DNA of 64,000 nt. Origin: Compostibacter hankyongensis (GTDB lineage Bacteria > Bacteroidota > Bacteroidia > Chitinophagales > Chitinophagaceae). Position numbers and translations under genes: made by a program. Shown here piece after piece: positions 51,611-59,563 of this stretch. The first letter of the stretch is position 1; the number at the start of each line of letters is the position of its first letter. The notes under the pieces were generated by a model that was given only the letters and a program-made list of their open reading frames with translations, did no database searches and was not told where the DNA came from. The stretch spans positions 186,001 through 250,000 of the forward strand of contig NZ_BAABFN010000001.1 in the NCBI RefSeq assembly GCF_039541075.1, read 5' to 3'.

Positions 51611-53764
51611 ATGAAACGGTATGTTTTTGGAAAAATAACCGTCCTCCTGACGGTTGCCGGTATGCTGGGGACGAATCCCGCCTTCTCGAGACAGCGGACC
51701 CAGCCCTACGGGTTCTCTTTTGCGGATGCGGCCACCTGGCCCTGGCTTTTATTGCTGTTTCTCCTCATCTTGCTGTGCGCGGCCCTGGCATTGAAATGGA
51801 AGATAAACGGTTTCAGGAGATCCATGCTGAGACAGGCCGGAAAGGAACGGGAAAAAAGACTGAAAGAGCATACTGCCCGTTTGAACAGCGACCAGGTCGA
51901 ACAATTGCTGCGTTACAAACGCGCTCAGATCAGGAATAAGACGAGAGCGGCGACCGTCCTTGCCTTTTTGTTGCTGACCGTTGATTTTTCCGCGATGCCC
52001 GTTTCCGGCGTCATGGCACAGGGGGCAGACAGTCGACCCCTGCTGGGAGAAGCCGGTATCCTGATCACTATTTTCCTGCTGCTCATCCCGGTCCTGACCG
52101 GTATCGTTCTGCTGACCGTGAAGATCATCCGCGTCATACATCAGTATAAAGACAAACAGCGCCAGGAAGAAGCAGAACAGCTGGCCGGCTACCTGGAGTC
52201 GCTTCCCCCCGAGGAAACGGCCGCTGCATTGGAAAAGCGGAAGTCAGCGCTGGATTACCGGCTGACCCATGCCGAATTATCCGGTAACCGTGAAGCGGAA
52301 GACGATAAAGGGCTGCTGCAGCTGCATGCCCCGGCCGGCCTGCCGCTTGTGGAACTGAAGAAAAAGGCCCAGCCGCGCCCGGCCGTAGATCCTGCATTGT
52401 CGCGGCTCATCCTCGGATATTTCGGCTGCGCCGTCTTCTGGCTTCTTTTCGGGACCACAGTAGGGGAATACCTGGGCATAAAGTTCGTCGCCCCGGATGC
52501 CGACCATCTGAGCTGGCTGAGCTTCGGTCGGCTGCGCCCGGTGCATACCAATGCGGTGTTCTGGGGCTGGGCTTCGCTCGGGATGCTGGGTCTGGGGTAT
52601 TATGTGGTGCCCCGGGTAAGCAATGCGGCGCTGGCCAGCATAAAAAGAGGGTGGTACGCGCTGTTCCTGATCAACGCCGCAGTGGTGCTGGGGTCGCTCT
52701 GCCTCATGGGAGGTATCAACAACGGGGGCGGCGAATACCGGGAATACATCTGGCCCGTGATGCTGCTCTTTGCCCTGGGCCTGGTGCTGAGCCTGTCTGA
52801 TTTTTTAAAGACGATCGCCCGGCGGACGACAAAAGAGATCTATATATCCAACTGGTATATCGTTTCCGCGCTCATCTTTGCCCTGGTGATCGTCACCGTG
52901 GCCTATGTGCCCTACTGGCAGAACGGTCTGGGCGAAACCATCGTACAGGGCTATTACATGCACCAGGGGGTGGGCATGTGGTTCATGCTGTTCACCCTTG
53001 GCCTGGTCTATTACTTCCTGCCCCAGCAGCTGAACAAGCCGATCTATTCTTACAGTCTCGGTATCCTGGCCTTCTGGACGCAGATACTTTTTTATACGCT
53101 TATCGGTACCCATCACTTTGTGTTCAGTGCCATCCCCTGGTGGCTGCAAACCGTCGCCATCGTGGGAAGCGGCGGGATGATCATCCCGGTGGTGGCCGGC
53201 ACCACCAACTTCCTGATGACCTTTAAAGGTGCATGGTACAAGGTTGGGAGCAGCTATACCCTTCCCTTCTTCCTGGTCGGCATCGTCTTCTATTTTACCG
53301 GTTCGATGCAGGGAACGGCCGAAGCCTTCCGGAGCACCAACCTGATCTGGCATTTTACGGATTTCACAGTGGCGCATTCCCATCTTACGATGTACGGGAT
53401 CATCAGCTTTTTCCTCTGGGCGGGCATGTATGCCATTATGCCCAGGCTGACCGGAAGGGAAGCGCCGCAGATCACCGTGGGAGCGCATTTCTGGCTGGCC
53501 CTTATCGGGTTGCTTTTCTATACGGTTCCGCTCATGTACGGGAGCACCCTGAAAGGCCTCTTATGGCTGCAGGGGAAACCCTTTATCGACGGCGTCGTGC
53601 TGATGGCCCCCTATTGGCTGTGGCGGGCTATCGGCGGCAGCCTGATGTGGATCTCTCATCTCTTTTTTGCGTACAACATATACAAGATGTGGCCGGCCCG
53701 CGAGTCCCCGGATATAAAAGAGCAGGCTATCCGGATACTGGGGGAAAAGACTGCCGCCGTTTGA
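51611..53764 (+). CDS. Heme-copper oxidase catalytic subunit, cbb3-like (CcoN type), with long N-terminal extension
   Basis: A 717-residue integral membrane protein. The last 450 residues are a C-family heme-copper core. Likely metal ligands are His312 (RPVHTNAVFWGW), His451 (YYMHQGVGMW), His501-His502 (GTHHFVFS), and His589/His591 (AHSHLTMYG). The YSYS at 479-482 is where CcoN has its active-site Tyr. The HQGVGMW motif lacks the extra Glu that binds FeB in NO reductase NorB, favouring an oxygen-reducing cbb3-like oxidase. The first 260 residues hold a signal-like helix, two or three more helices and a charged coiled stretch (about 180-260), which normal CcoN lacks. Context is nitrosative stress, so a NO-reducing role is not excluded. 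Confidence 0.88.
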   Translation: MKRYVFGKITVLLTVAGMLGTNPAFSRQRTQPYGFSFADAATWPWLLLLFLLILLCAALALKWKINGFRRSMLRQAGKEREKRLKEHTARLNSDQVEQLLRYKRAQIRNKTRAATVLAFLLLTVDFSAMPVSGVMAQGADSRPLLGEAGILITIFLLLIPVLTGIVLLTVKIIRVIHQYKDKQRQEEAEQLAGYLESLPPEETAAALEKRKSALDYRLTHAELSGNREAEDDKGLLQLHAPAGLPLVELKKKAQPRPAVDPALSRLILGYFGCAVFWLLFGTTVGEYLGIKFVAPDADHLSWLSFGRLRPVHTNAVFWGWASLGMLGLGYYVVPRVSNAALASIKRGWYALFLINAAVVLGSLCLMGGINNGGGEYREYIWPVMLLFALGLVLSLSDFLKTIARRTTKEIYISNWYIVSALIFALVIVTVAYVPYWQNGLGETIVQGYYMHQGVGMWFMLFTLGLVYYFLPQQLNKPIYSYSLGILAFWTQILFYTLIGTHHFVFSAIPWWLQTVAIVGSGGMIIPVVAGTTNFLMTFKGAWYKVGSSYTLPFFLVGIVFYFTGSMQGTAEAFRSTNLIWHFTDFTVAHSHLTMYGIISFFLWAGMYAIMPRLTGREAPQITVGAHFWLALIGLLFYTVPLMYGSTLKGLLWLQGKPFIDGVVLMAPYWLWRAIGGSLMWISHLFFAYNIYKMWPARESPDIKEQAIRILGEKTAAV

Positions 53765-53790
53765 CTTATGCATAAATCGTCGCATGCACT

Positions 53791-54795
53791 ATGGAATTTT
53801 TTGATAATCATAAAAAGCTTTTCACTGCCGCCGCGCTGTTCTTCGTGGGTCTGACCGTCCTGGTAGCCATTGCCCCGGCGATCCACAACCAGAACAGCAA
53901 CGCATCGCTGCCCGGTGCCGCGGAATTGAGCCCGGATGCCGCCCGGGGGAAAGCGATATTCGTGGCCAACGGCTGCGTAGCCTGTCACACCCAGCAGGTC
54001 CGCAATGTGGATATGGACAAAATATGGGGATCCCGGCCCAGCCTGGCTGCCGATTACGCGGACATACACCGTACAGATTTCTGGAGGAATACGGCCACCC
54101 TGATGGGCACCGAACGCACGGGCCCGGATCTTACCGATGTGGGGAACCGCCAGCCGAGCAAAGACTGGAACCTGGTGCATCTCTTCAACCCCCGCATCGT
54201 GGTGAAGGAGTCGGTCATGCCGGCTTATTCCTGGCTGTTCACGGTCAAGAAAAGCCCTGACTCTTCCGATGTGGTCGTGAATGTGCCCCCCGGGTATCTG
54301 AAAGGGAAGGAAGGAAAGGTGGTGGCTACCCGGGATGCGCTCTACCTGGTGGCCTATCTCCGGTCGCTGAAGCAGGTGAAGCTGCCGGATGGGATGCCGC
54401 CGCCAGGGTTTTTGTATAAAAAGGAAGCGGCAAAAACGGAAGGCAAGCAACCGGCTGTGGCCGGCGGGCAGCAGCTCTTTACCGCGAACTGCCAGAGCTG
54501 TCACCAGGCGAACGGGGAAGGCCTTCCGGGCGCCTTCCCGCCCCTGAAAGGAAGTCCTGTCGTATTGGGAGATAATCTGGAAACCTATGTAGGGATCATT
54601 ATGAATGGCTACGATGCAAGAGCGGAGTATGGGGTGATGCCGCCGGTAGGGACCAATATGGATTTTACCGAGAACGAGGTGGCTGCGCTGATCAATTATG
54701 AGCGCAGCAGCTGGGGGAATAACGGCAAGCAGGTGACACCCGAAGAGATAAAGAAGATCATGGATTTTGTCAAGCTAAAGCCTGCAGATAAATAA
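53791..54795 (+). CDS. Fused CcoO/CcoP-like dihaem cytochrome c
   Basis: A 334-residue membrane-anchored protein with one N-terminal helix (about 10-30). Haem site one is CVACH (Cys62, Cys65, His66) in a domain with CcoO features: GKAIFVANGC, IWGSRPSLAADY and the MPAYSW axial Met near residue 143. Haem site two is CQSCH (Cys234, Cys237, His238) in a class I cytochrome domain, with GVMPPVG as probable axial Met. This joins parts normally in separate cbb3 subunits. It lies 26 bases after the catalytic subunit and should feed electrons to it. Confidence 0.88.
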   Translation: MEFFDNHKKLFTAAALFFVGLTVLVAIAPAIHNQNSNASLPGAAELSPDAARGKAIFVANGCVACHTQQVRNVDMDKIWGSRPSLAADYADIHRTDFWRNTATLMGTERTGPDLTDVGNRQPSKDWNLVHLFNPRIVVKESVMPAYSWLFTVKKSPDSSDVVVNVPPGYLKGKEGKVVATRDALYLVAYLRSLKQVKLPDGMPPPGFLYKKEAAKTEGKQPAVAGGQQLFTANCQSCHQANGEGLPGAFPPLKGSPVVLGDNLETYVGIIMNGYDARAEYGVMPPVGTNMDFTENEVAALINYERSSWGNNGKQVTPEEIKKIMDFVKLKPADK

Positions 54796-54877
54796 TGCCG
54801 GGCATGATAATGCTTATTACACAGGGACGGGTTGATGCGAGGCGCGATCTGACCGTACCTGAAAAAAATAATAACAG

Positions 54878-55138
54878 ATGAAACGACTGTTCTTTCTGCT
54901 GTGTCTGCTGCTGACCGCTTCTGCTGCCATGACCTGCCCGGTCTGCGATACCCGGCAACCTGCGGCATTGAGGGGTATTACGCATGGGACGGGCCCTGAA
55001 AGCCGATGGGATTATCTCATTGTGTGGGCCATGGTGGCTATCGTGCTGGCGACGCTTTTCTTTTCGGTAAAATGGATGATCCGGCCGGATGAGGGCGGAG
55101 AGGATCACATCAAGAATTTCATTTTAAACAATCCGTAA
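54878..55138 (+). CDS. Small membrane protein with CPVC motif
   Basis: An 86-residue protein. A signal-like hydrophobic segment (about 1-17) is followed by TCPVCDTRQPAALRGITHG, giving a CxxC pair just outside the membrane, then a second membrane helix (about 45-64) and a short acidic tail. The CxxC could bind a metal or a cofactor, or act in thiol or haem chemistry, but no family is recognised. Its stop touches the next start (TAA then ATG), so it belongs to the operon and may be an oxidase accessory protein. Confidence 0.7.
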   Translation: MKRLFFLLCLLLTASAAMTCPVCDTRQPAALRGITHGTGPESRWDYLIVWAMVAIVLATLFFSVKWMIRPDEGGEDHIKNFILNNP

Positions 55139-55540
55139 ATGGAGGAGAGAAGCACCATATTTGTTTTTATAGATGATGAAAGCAAGCCTTTGGCGAAGCT
55201 GGTATCGCCGGTCACCCTTGAGCTGGATACCCGCAAATTACCCGACGGCGATCATGTGCTGAAGATCGTCAGCAAGGATCCTTCCGGGAAAGAGGGTATC
55301 CGGAAGATCCCCTTTGTAGTGCGGAACGGACCCGCCATTGTAGTGGAAGGCATCCGGGAGAACGATGTGGTGGACGGCGTCCTTCCCCTGATGGTCAACG
55401 CATACGGGAAGGGCGATCAGAAAAACTTTGTGATCGTCGGCAGCGAAACGCCCAAAGGCATTCCCTCCTGGGTCTGGATCATGGTGGTCGGATTCTTCGG
55501 CTGGGCCCTGTATTATCTTATTACTTATTTCACTATTTAA
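55139..55540 (+). CDS. Tail-anchored beta-domain protein of unknown function
   Basis: A 133-residue protein. A beta-rich Ig-like domain (about 1-105, with LELDTRKLPDGDHVLKI and IVVEGIRENDVVDGV) is followed by a C-terminal membrane helix (about 110-130, WVWIMVVGFFGWALYYL). There is no N-terminal signal, so the soluble part may be cytosolic, although topology is uncertain. The position between oxidase subunits and stress-repair genes suggests an accessory or assembly subunit. I recognise no named family. Confidence 0.65.
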   Translation: MEERSTIFVFIDDESKPLAKLVSPVTLELDTRKLPDGDHVLKIVSKDPSGKEGIRKIPFVVRNGPAIVVEGIRENDVVDGVLPLMVNAYGKGDQKNFVIVGSETPKGIPSWVWIMVVGFFGWALYYLITYFTI

Positions 55541-55548
55541 ATATCAGC

Positions 55549-56049
55549 ATGGTCATGAAATGGAGCAGACTGATCATCATGATGAGCATCTATATGTGGA
55601 TAGGATTTACCTGCGCCATCAGCTTTATGGAAGCCTGGCTGAAATTCCGCGCGCCGGGCGTTTCGCTCCCGGTGGGACTGGGGATCGGCAGGCTGGTCTT
55701 CTCCGCTTTGAATAAGGTGGAATGGGGGTTTGTGATCGTGCTTACGGCCTGCTTCCTGTTCGGGGAAGACAGGGGATTGCTGACGCGGATGAACCTTGTG
55801 CTGTATATCGTGATATTGCTGCTGCTCGCTCTTGAAACCTTCTGGCTGCTCCCCCGTCTGGACGCCCTGGCCGCCGTCGTCATCAGCGGAGAGCCGGTTG
55901 CCCCCTCCCGGCTGCATATCTATTTCGTGGCGGCCGAGCTGCTGAAGACCCTTGCATTGCTGTTCCTGGGCGCCGGACTGTTCCGCGCTTTCCATCTTGC
56001 AGACCTGAAGACCGTCATACCTGTTAGTTCACCCATAAAACCAGATTAA
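55549..56049 (+). CDS. Four-helix membrane protein of unknown function
   Basis: A 166-residue integral membrane protein with four hydrophobic helices and short loops. Conserved-looking features are SFMEAWLKFRAPGVSLP near residue 25 and an NKVEWGFVI segment around 55. It is similar in style to DUF4149-type small membrane proteins, but I cannot confirm the family. It lies 8 bases after the previous gene and one base before the RIC fusion, so it is operonic. An ATG two codons in is a possible start. Confidence 0.6.
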   Translation: MVMKWSRLIIMMSIYMWIGFTCAISFMEAWLKFRAPGVSLPVGLGIGRLVFSALNKVEWGFVIVLTACFLFGEDRGLLTRMNLVLYIVILLLLALETFWLLPRLDALAAVVISGEPVAPSRLHIYFVAAELLKTLALLFLGAGLFRAFHLADLKTVIPVSSPIKPD

Positions 56050-56050
56050 T

Positions 56051-56995
56051 ATGATTATCACGCAAACGCTGGATGTGACCCAAATTGAGCCGAGGCTCAA
56101 GCACCCCACTATATTCAGTCATTTTGATGCGCTTGAGCCCGGAGAAGGGTTCTGTATTTCCAATGACCATGATCCCAAGCCATTATACTATCAATTGTTG
56201 GGAGAAAGAGGCAACATCTTTAGCTGGGAGTACCTCGAAAACGGTCCCGATCTGTGGCGGATAAGGATCGCCAAAAATGAAGCGGAAGAGGGTGAGGTTA
56301 CCGTAGGAGCGATTGCCGCCGGGGACAGGCGGAAGGCCGAGGTGTTCAGAAAGATGGGAATCGATTATTGCTGCGGCGGGCAAAAGACGCTTAAGGCGGC
56401 CGTAAGCGAAGCCGGTATACCGGAGGAGCGGCTCCGGGCGGCCCTTAAAGAAGCGGAGAAGACTGCGCCTTCCGGGCCCGTGCACGATTATGACGGGTGG
56501 GATCTCGGCTTCCTGGCTGATTATATTATCAATATCCATCACCGTTATGTTAAGGACAATGCCGAAGCCATAACGGAGCTGGCGCTTAAAGTAGGCCGGA
56601 GGCACGGGGATCATCATCCTGAATTAAATATACTGTCTGAGCGGGTTCATCTCTTTATGGATGATCTGCTGCAGCATATGGTGAAGGAAGAACGCGTATT
56701 GTTCCCGCAAATCAAGCGGATGGCCGCCGGCGGGAATGCAGGCGCTGTCGCTCCGGGGCTGATAAGCAATGCCGTAAAAATGATGGAGCAGGAGCACACC
56801 ACCTCGGGCGACGATCTTCGCTTTTTCCGCCGGATCACCAGCGATTACAGCCTGCCGGCAGATGCCTGTAATGCTTATGCCCATCTTTTTGAGCAGATGA
56901 AGGCATTTGAAGATGATCTGATCCAGCATCTTCACCTTGAAAACAATATTTTATTTCCAAAGGCGGTGAAGCTGGAAGAAACATGGCCTGCCTGA
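56051..56995 (+). CDS. DUF2249-RIC fusion, di-iron Fe-S-cluster repair protein
   Basis: A 314-residue protein that joins a DUF2249 domain (about 1-75, LKHPTIFSHFDALEPGEGF) to a complete RIC/YtfE/ScdA protein. The DUF542 part (about 82-135) has the Cys pair YCCGG at 107-108. A hemerythrin-like domain (about 155-310) has the His and Glu ligands HHRYVKDNAEAI, HHPELN, EERVLFPQI and HLENNILFP. RIC proteins rebuild Fe-S clusters damaged by NO or oxidants, using a di-iron centre. The fusion saves a separate DUF2249 protein, which is often a neighbour in denitrifiers. It starts one base after the preceding gene. Confidence 0.88.
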   Translation: MIITQTLDVTQIEPRLKHPTIFSHFDALEPGEGFCISNDHDPKPLYYQLLGERGNIFSWEYLENGPDLWRIRIAKNEAEEGEVTVGAIAAGDRRKAEVFRKMGIDYCCGGQKTLKAAVSEAGIPEERLRAALKEAEKTAPSGPVHDYDGWDLGFLADYIINIHHRYVKDNAEAITELALKVGRRHGDHHPELNILSERVHLFMDDLLQHMVKEERVLFPQIKRMAAGGNAGAVAPGLISNAVKMMEQEHTTSGDDLRFFRRITSDYSLPADACNAYAHLFEQMKAFEDDLIQHLHLENNILFPKAVKLEETWPA

Positions 56996-57031
56996 TGCAG
57001 GGGATAATAAAGAAGCATCAAACTTTTTATC

Positions 57032-57517
57032 ATGACACAAAAACCGATTAAACGGGATGAAAACATACGGCATTTTTCAAAGGAACATCACTTCAGCCTG
57101 CTGTTTTGCTGGAAAATACGGCAAGGCATAAAGAAGGATGTCGACCGGGAACGGATACGCCGATATGTGAAATACTTCTGGGTCAAATGCTTACAGCCGC
57201 ATTTCCAAACCGAAGAGGAACTCCTGTTTGTGCCGTCGGGAAGCAGGATGGTACAGCGGGCCCTGAACGAGCATAAGCTTATCGGCGAGCTGGTTGCCGT
57301 TATCCTGAAGCCTGCCGCCCGGGATGTTTCAAAAAAACTTTCCCTGCTGGCCGACGCGATCAACGATCATGTGCGGTTCGAGGAGCGGCAGCTGTTCCCG
57401 CATCTTGAAAAGAAGCTGGGCAGGACAAAGCTGCAATCCATCGGTGAACATATGCCCGAGGAGATACCCGCAGACGAATACCGGGATGATTTCTGGAACT
57501 GGCCCTCCACGTTGTGA
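57032..57517 (+). CDS. Hemerythrin-like protein
   Basis: A 161-residue hemerythrin-domain protein with the ligand set SKEHHFSLLFCWKI (about 18), PHFQTEEELLF (about 57-66), NEHKLIGEL (about 85) and HVRFEERQLFPHLE (about 110-123). Such proteins hold a di-iron centre and may sense or bind O2 or NO, or supply iron for repair. It follows the RIC fusion after 36 bases and precedes a DUF1858-like gene, so it probably works with them. Confidence 0.85.
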   Translation: MTQKPIKRDENIRHFSKEHHFSLLFCWKIRQGIKKDVDRERIRRYVKYFWVKCLQPHFQTEEELLFVPSGSRMVQRALNEHKLIGELVAVILKPAARDVSKKLSLLADAINDHVRFEERQLFPHLEKKLGRTKLQSIGEHMPEEIPADEYRDDFWNWPSTL

Positions 57518-57546
57518 AAAAGTTCCGGCCGTAAAAGCTTTCTGAG

Positions 57547-57912
57547 ATGACCGTCATTTATCCATATACGAAGATATCCAGCATCATCAGGGCCGATAAG
57601 GACAGCATAACCGCGATCTCGTCCCTGTCCCGGCCGCTTGAGAAGCTGCGCAACCCGGTGCTCCGGAAGGTCATGGCCTCCCGGGTGACCGTGGCGGAAG
57701 CGGCCCACATCGGCGGCTGCTCGCTGGAAGATATTGCCGCCGTCCTGCGACCGTTGGGTTTTTATCTTATGAAGGGCGACGAAGAGACATCTGATGATAA
57801 GACCGGGAAAAAGCCGGCGTGGCTTTTGGAGGCGCTGCGCGATAAAGGCTGCGCTATACACATATGGGAGGTTGCAGCGGGGGATGTACGGCTGCTGATA
57901 TACAAAAAATGA
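57547..57912 (+). CDS. DUF1858-like small cytosolic protein
   Basis: A 121-residue protein whose first 70 residues resemble DUF1858 (YTKISSIIRADKDSITAISS then LRNPVLRKVMASRVTVAEAA). A shorter second part (about 85-121, LLEALRDKGCAIHIWEV and VRLLIYKK) resembles a DUF2249-like ligand fold. Such domains sit near RIC and hemerythrin genes in many bacteria, though their action is unknown. It is 29 bases after the hemerythrin and 11 before the membrane protein. Confidence 0.7.
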   Translation: MTVIYPYTKISSIIRADKDSITAISSLSRPLEKLRNPVLRKVMASRVTVAEAAHIGGCSLEDIAAVLRPLGFYLMKGDEETSDDKTGKKPAWLLEALRDKGCAIHIWEVAAGDVRLLIYKK

Positions 57913-57923
57913 AGGTATAGGTC

Positions 57924-59207
57924 ATGGATAATGTGCGCATCGGAAAAGCTCCGCCCGTATGGGCGGTGTTGCCGTTCTTTGCTGCGGGAACGATATTCTT
58001 TTTGGCCATGGCGGTAATGCTGCTGCTCTCGGGCGATAGCCTTCGGGGAAATTACTTTGATCCGCGGTTGCTGGCCATTGTGCATACCGCGGCGATCGGA
58101 TGGGGCACCATGATCATTTTTGGGGCGGCTTATCAGCTGCTGCCGGTCGTTTGTGAGCGGGATCTGTACAGTCCCCGCCTGGCGTTGTTGTCGTTCGTGC
58201 TGTTGCTGGCGGGGGCTGTTCTTTTGATCGGCAGTTTCTGGTATTTCCGGACAGGCCCGTTGATGATCGCTGGCGGCATTCTTGTCGTGCTGTCTGTCTT
58301 GTCCTACTGCATCAATCTTTACGGCACTGTCGGCATTTTTCATAAGCCGGACATACAGCGGTTATTTCTGCTCAGCTCTGCCGCCTGGCTGTTATTTACC
58401 GTCACAATCGGGTTATTACTCGCTGTAAACCTCGCCTATCCGTTTATCGGCAGACCGCATCTGGAGATACTGACCTTACATGCGCATGCCGGCCTCGCGG
58501 GATGGTTTTTACAGCTGATCACCAGCATTGCCAGCCGGCTGTTGCCGATGTTTCTTCTGGGTAAGCCCCGTCCCGGGAAATGGCTGCAGTGGTCGTTCCT
58601 TCTTCAGCAGACAGGGCTGGTCCTTTTTCTTGCGGACAGTTATTTCAATGGCAGCAGCTGGCGGGTTATGCTGTATGCCGCTGTTTTTTCAGCCGGCATC
58701 TTCCTGTTCATGTATTATCTGTACAGCGCTTTTCGTGGCAGGTTGAGGAAGACGGTTGATCTTCCGATGAAGCAGAGCCTTTTTTCCTTTGTTTTTTTAT
58801 GGCTGGCCATAGCCTGTGCCCCCGCTGTATATTTCCTGACCGATAGCCGCTGGACGGTCATCTATGGTCTCTTGCTTTTTTGCGGATGGATCAGCGGCCT
58901 TATACTGGGTCAAACCTTCAAGACGCTGCCTTTTATCATATGGAATTTTCATTACAAAGCGGTTAACGGAAAGATAAAGACGCCCCTGCCCCGCGATCTG
59001 TACAGTGCTTCCCTGGTCCGCTGGCAGCTCACCGGCTTCATCCTCTCCCTGGCCGTGCTGGGAACAGGGATAATTGCGGACCGGGCGATGCTGATCCGCT
59101 CCGGCGTTTGGCTGTGGCTGATTGTCGCTGTCCTGTACATGTGGAATGTGTCAAGAATTTTCAGTCACCGTATCAAAAACAACACTGATGAAAGTGGACA
59201 TACATGA
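57924..59207 (+). CDS. Polytopic membrane protein, NnrS/heme-copper-like
   Basis: A 427-residue protein with about 12 membrane helices. Histidines sit in motifs reminiscent of NnrS and heme-copper proteins: IVHTAAIGWGTMIIFGAAYQ (about 49-68) and TLHAHAGLAGWFLQLI (about 184-199). A further WNFHYKA lies in a loop near 348. NnrS binds haem and copper and protects against NO, which would fit the locus. The match is by pattern only, and a degenerate oxidase-like subunit is the alternative. The end overlaps the next gene by 20 bases. Confidence 0.65.
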   Translation: MDNVRIGKAPPVWAVLPFFAAGTIFFLAMAVMLLLSGDSLRGNYFDPRLLAIVHTAAIGWGTMIIFGAAYQLLPVVCERDLYSPRLALLSFVLLLAGAVLLIGSFWYFRTGPLMIAGGILVVLSVLSYCINLYGTVGIFHKPDIQRLFLLSSAAWLLFTVTIGLLLAVNLAYPFIGRPHLEILTLHAHAGLAGWFLQLITSIASRLLPMFLLGKPRPGKWLQWSFLLQQTGLVLFLADSYFNGSSWRVMLYAAVFSAGIFLFMYYLYSAFRGRLRKTVDLPMKQSLFSFVFLWLAIACAPAVYFLTDSRWTVIYGLLLFCGWISGLILGQTFKTLPFIIWNFHYKAVNGKIKTPLPRDLYSASLVRWQLTGFILSLAVLGTGIIADRAMLIRSGVWLWLIVAVLYMWNVSRIFSHRIKNNTDESGHT

Positions 59208-59514
59208 CCCGTTTTTCAGCCAGAAAATGACGGCGTTGCATGCGCTGCACGGCGTGATGGACCCGGAGCTGTTTATCAACATCATAGACCTCGGTCTGGT
59301 CTATGACATCAGCTTTCTTGAAGAGGAGAAGATCATCATCATCATGACGCTCTCCACCCCGCATTGTCCCCTGGGGGAGGCGATAAGATCGGGTGTGGGG
59401 AATGTGCTGCGTCCGCTCTTCCCGGAGCGGGAAGCAGAGATAAGGATCGTATGGGAGCCGGCCTGGAGCCCTGCCATGATCACCGAAGCGGGGAAGCAGG
59501 AACTGGGTATATAG
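59188..59514 (+). CDS. MIP18/SufT-type Fe-S assembly factor (DUF59)
   Basis: A 108-residue DUF59 protein with the signature MDPELFINIIDLGLVYDI (about 22-39) and the reactive Cys of TPHCPLGEAI (about 61). PaaD/SufT relatives help mature Fe-S proteins. The ATG at 59188 lies inside the end of the preceding gene, indicating translational coupling, and is preferred to an earlier in-frame start because the conserved domain begins soon after. It is the last gene of the Rrf2 operon, and repair of NO-damaged Fe-S enzymes is the obvious role. Confidence 0.85.
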   Translation: MKVDIHDPFFSQKMTALHALHGVMDPELFINIIDLGLVYDISFLEEEKIIIIMTLSTPHCPLGEAIRSGVGNVLRPLFPEREAEIRIVWEPAWSPAMITEAGKQELGI

Positions 59515-59563
59515 CCGTAAGATCAGGGACCTGATGACCTTCCCTGCTGACAACGGCCGGGCC

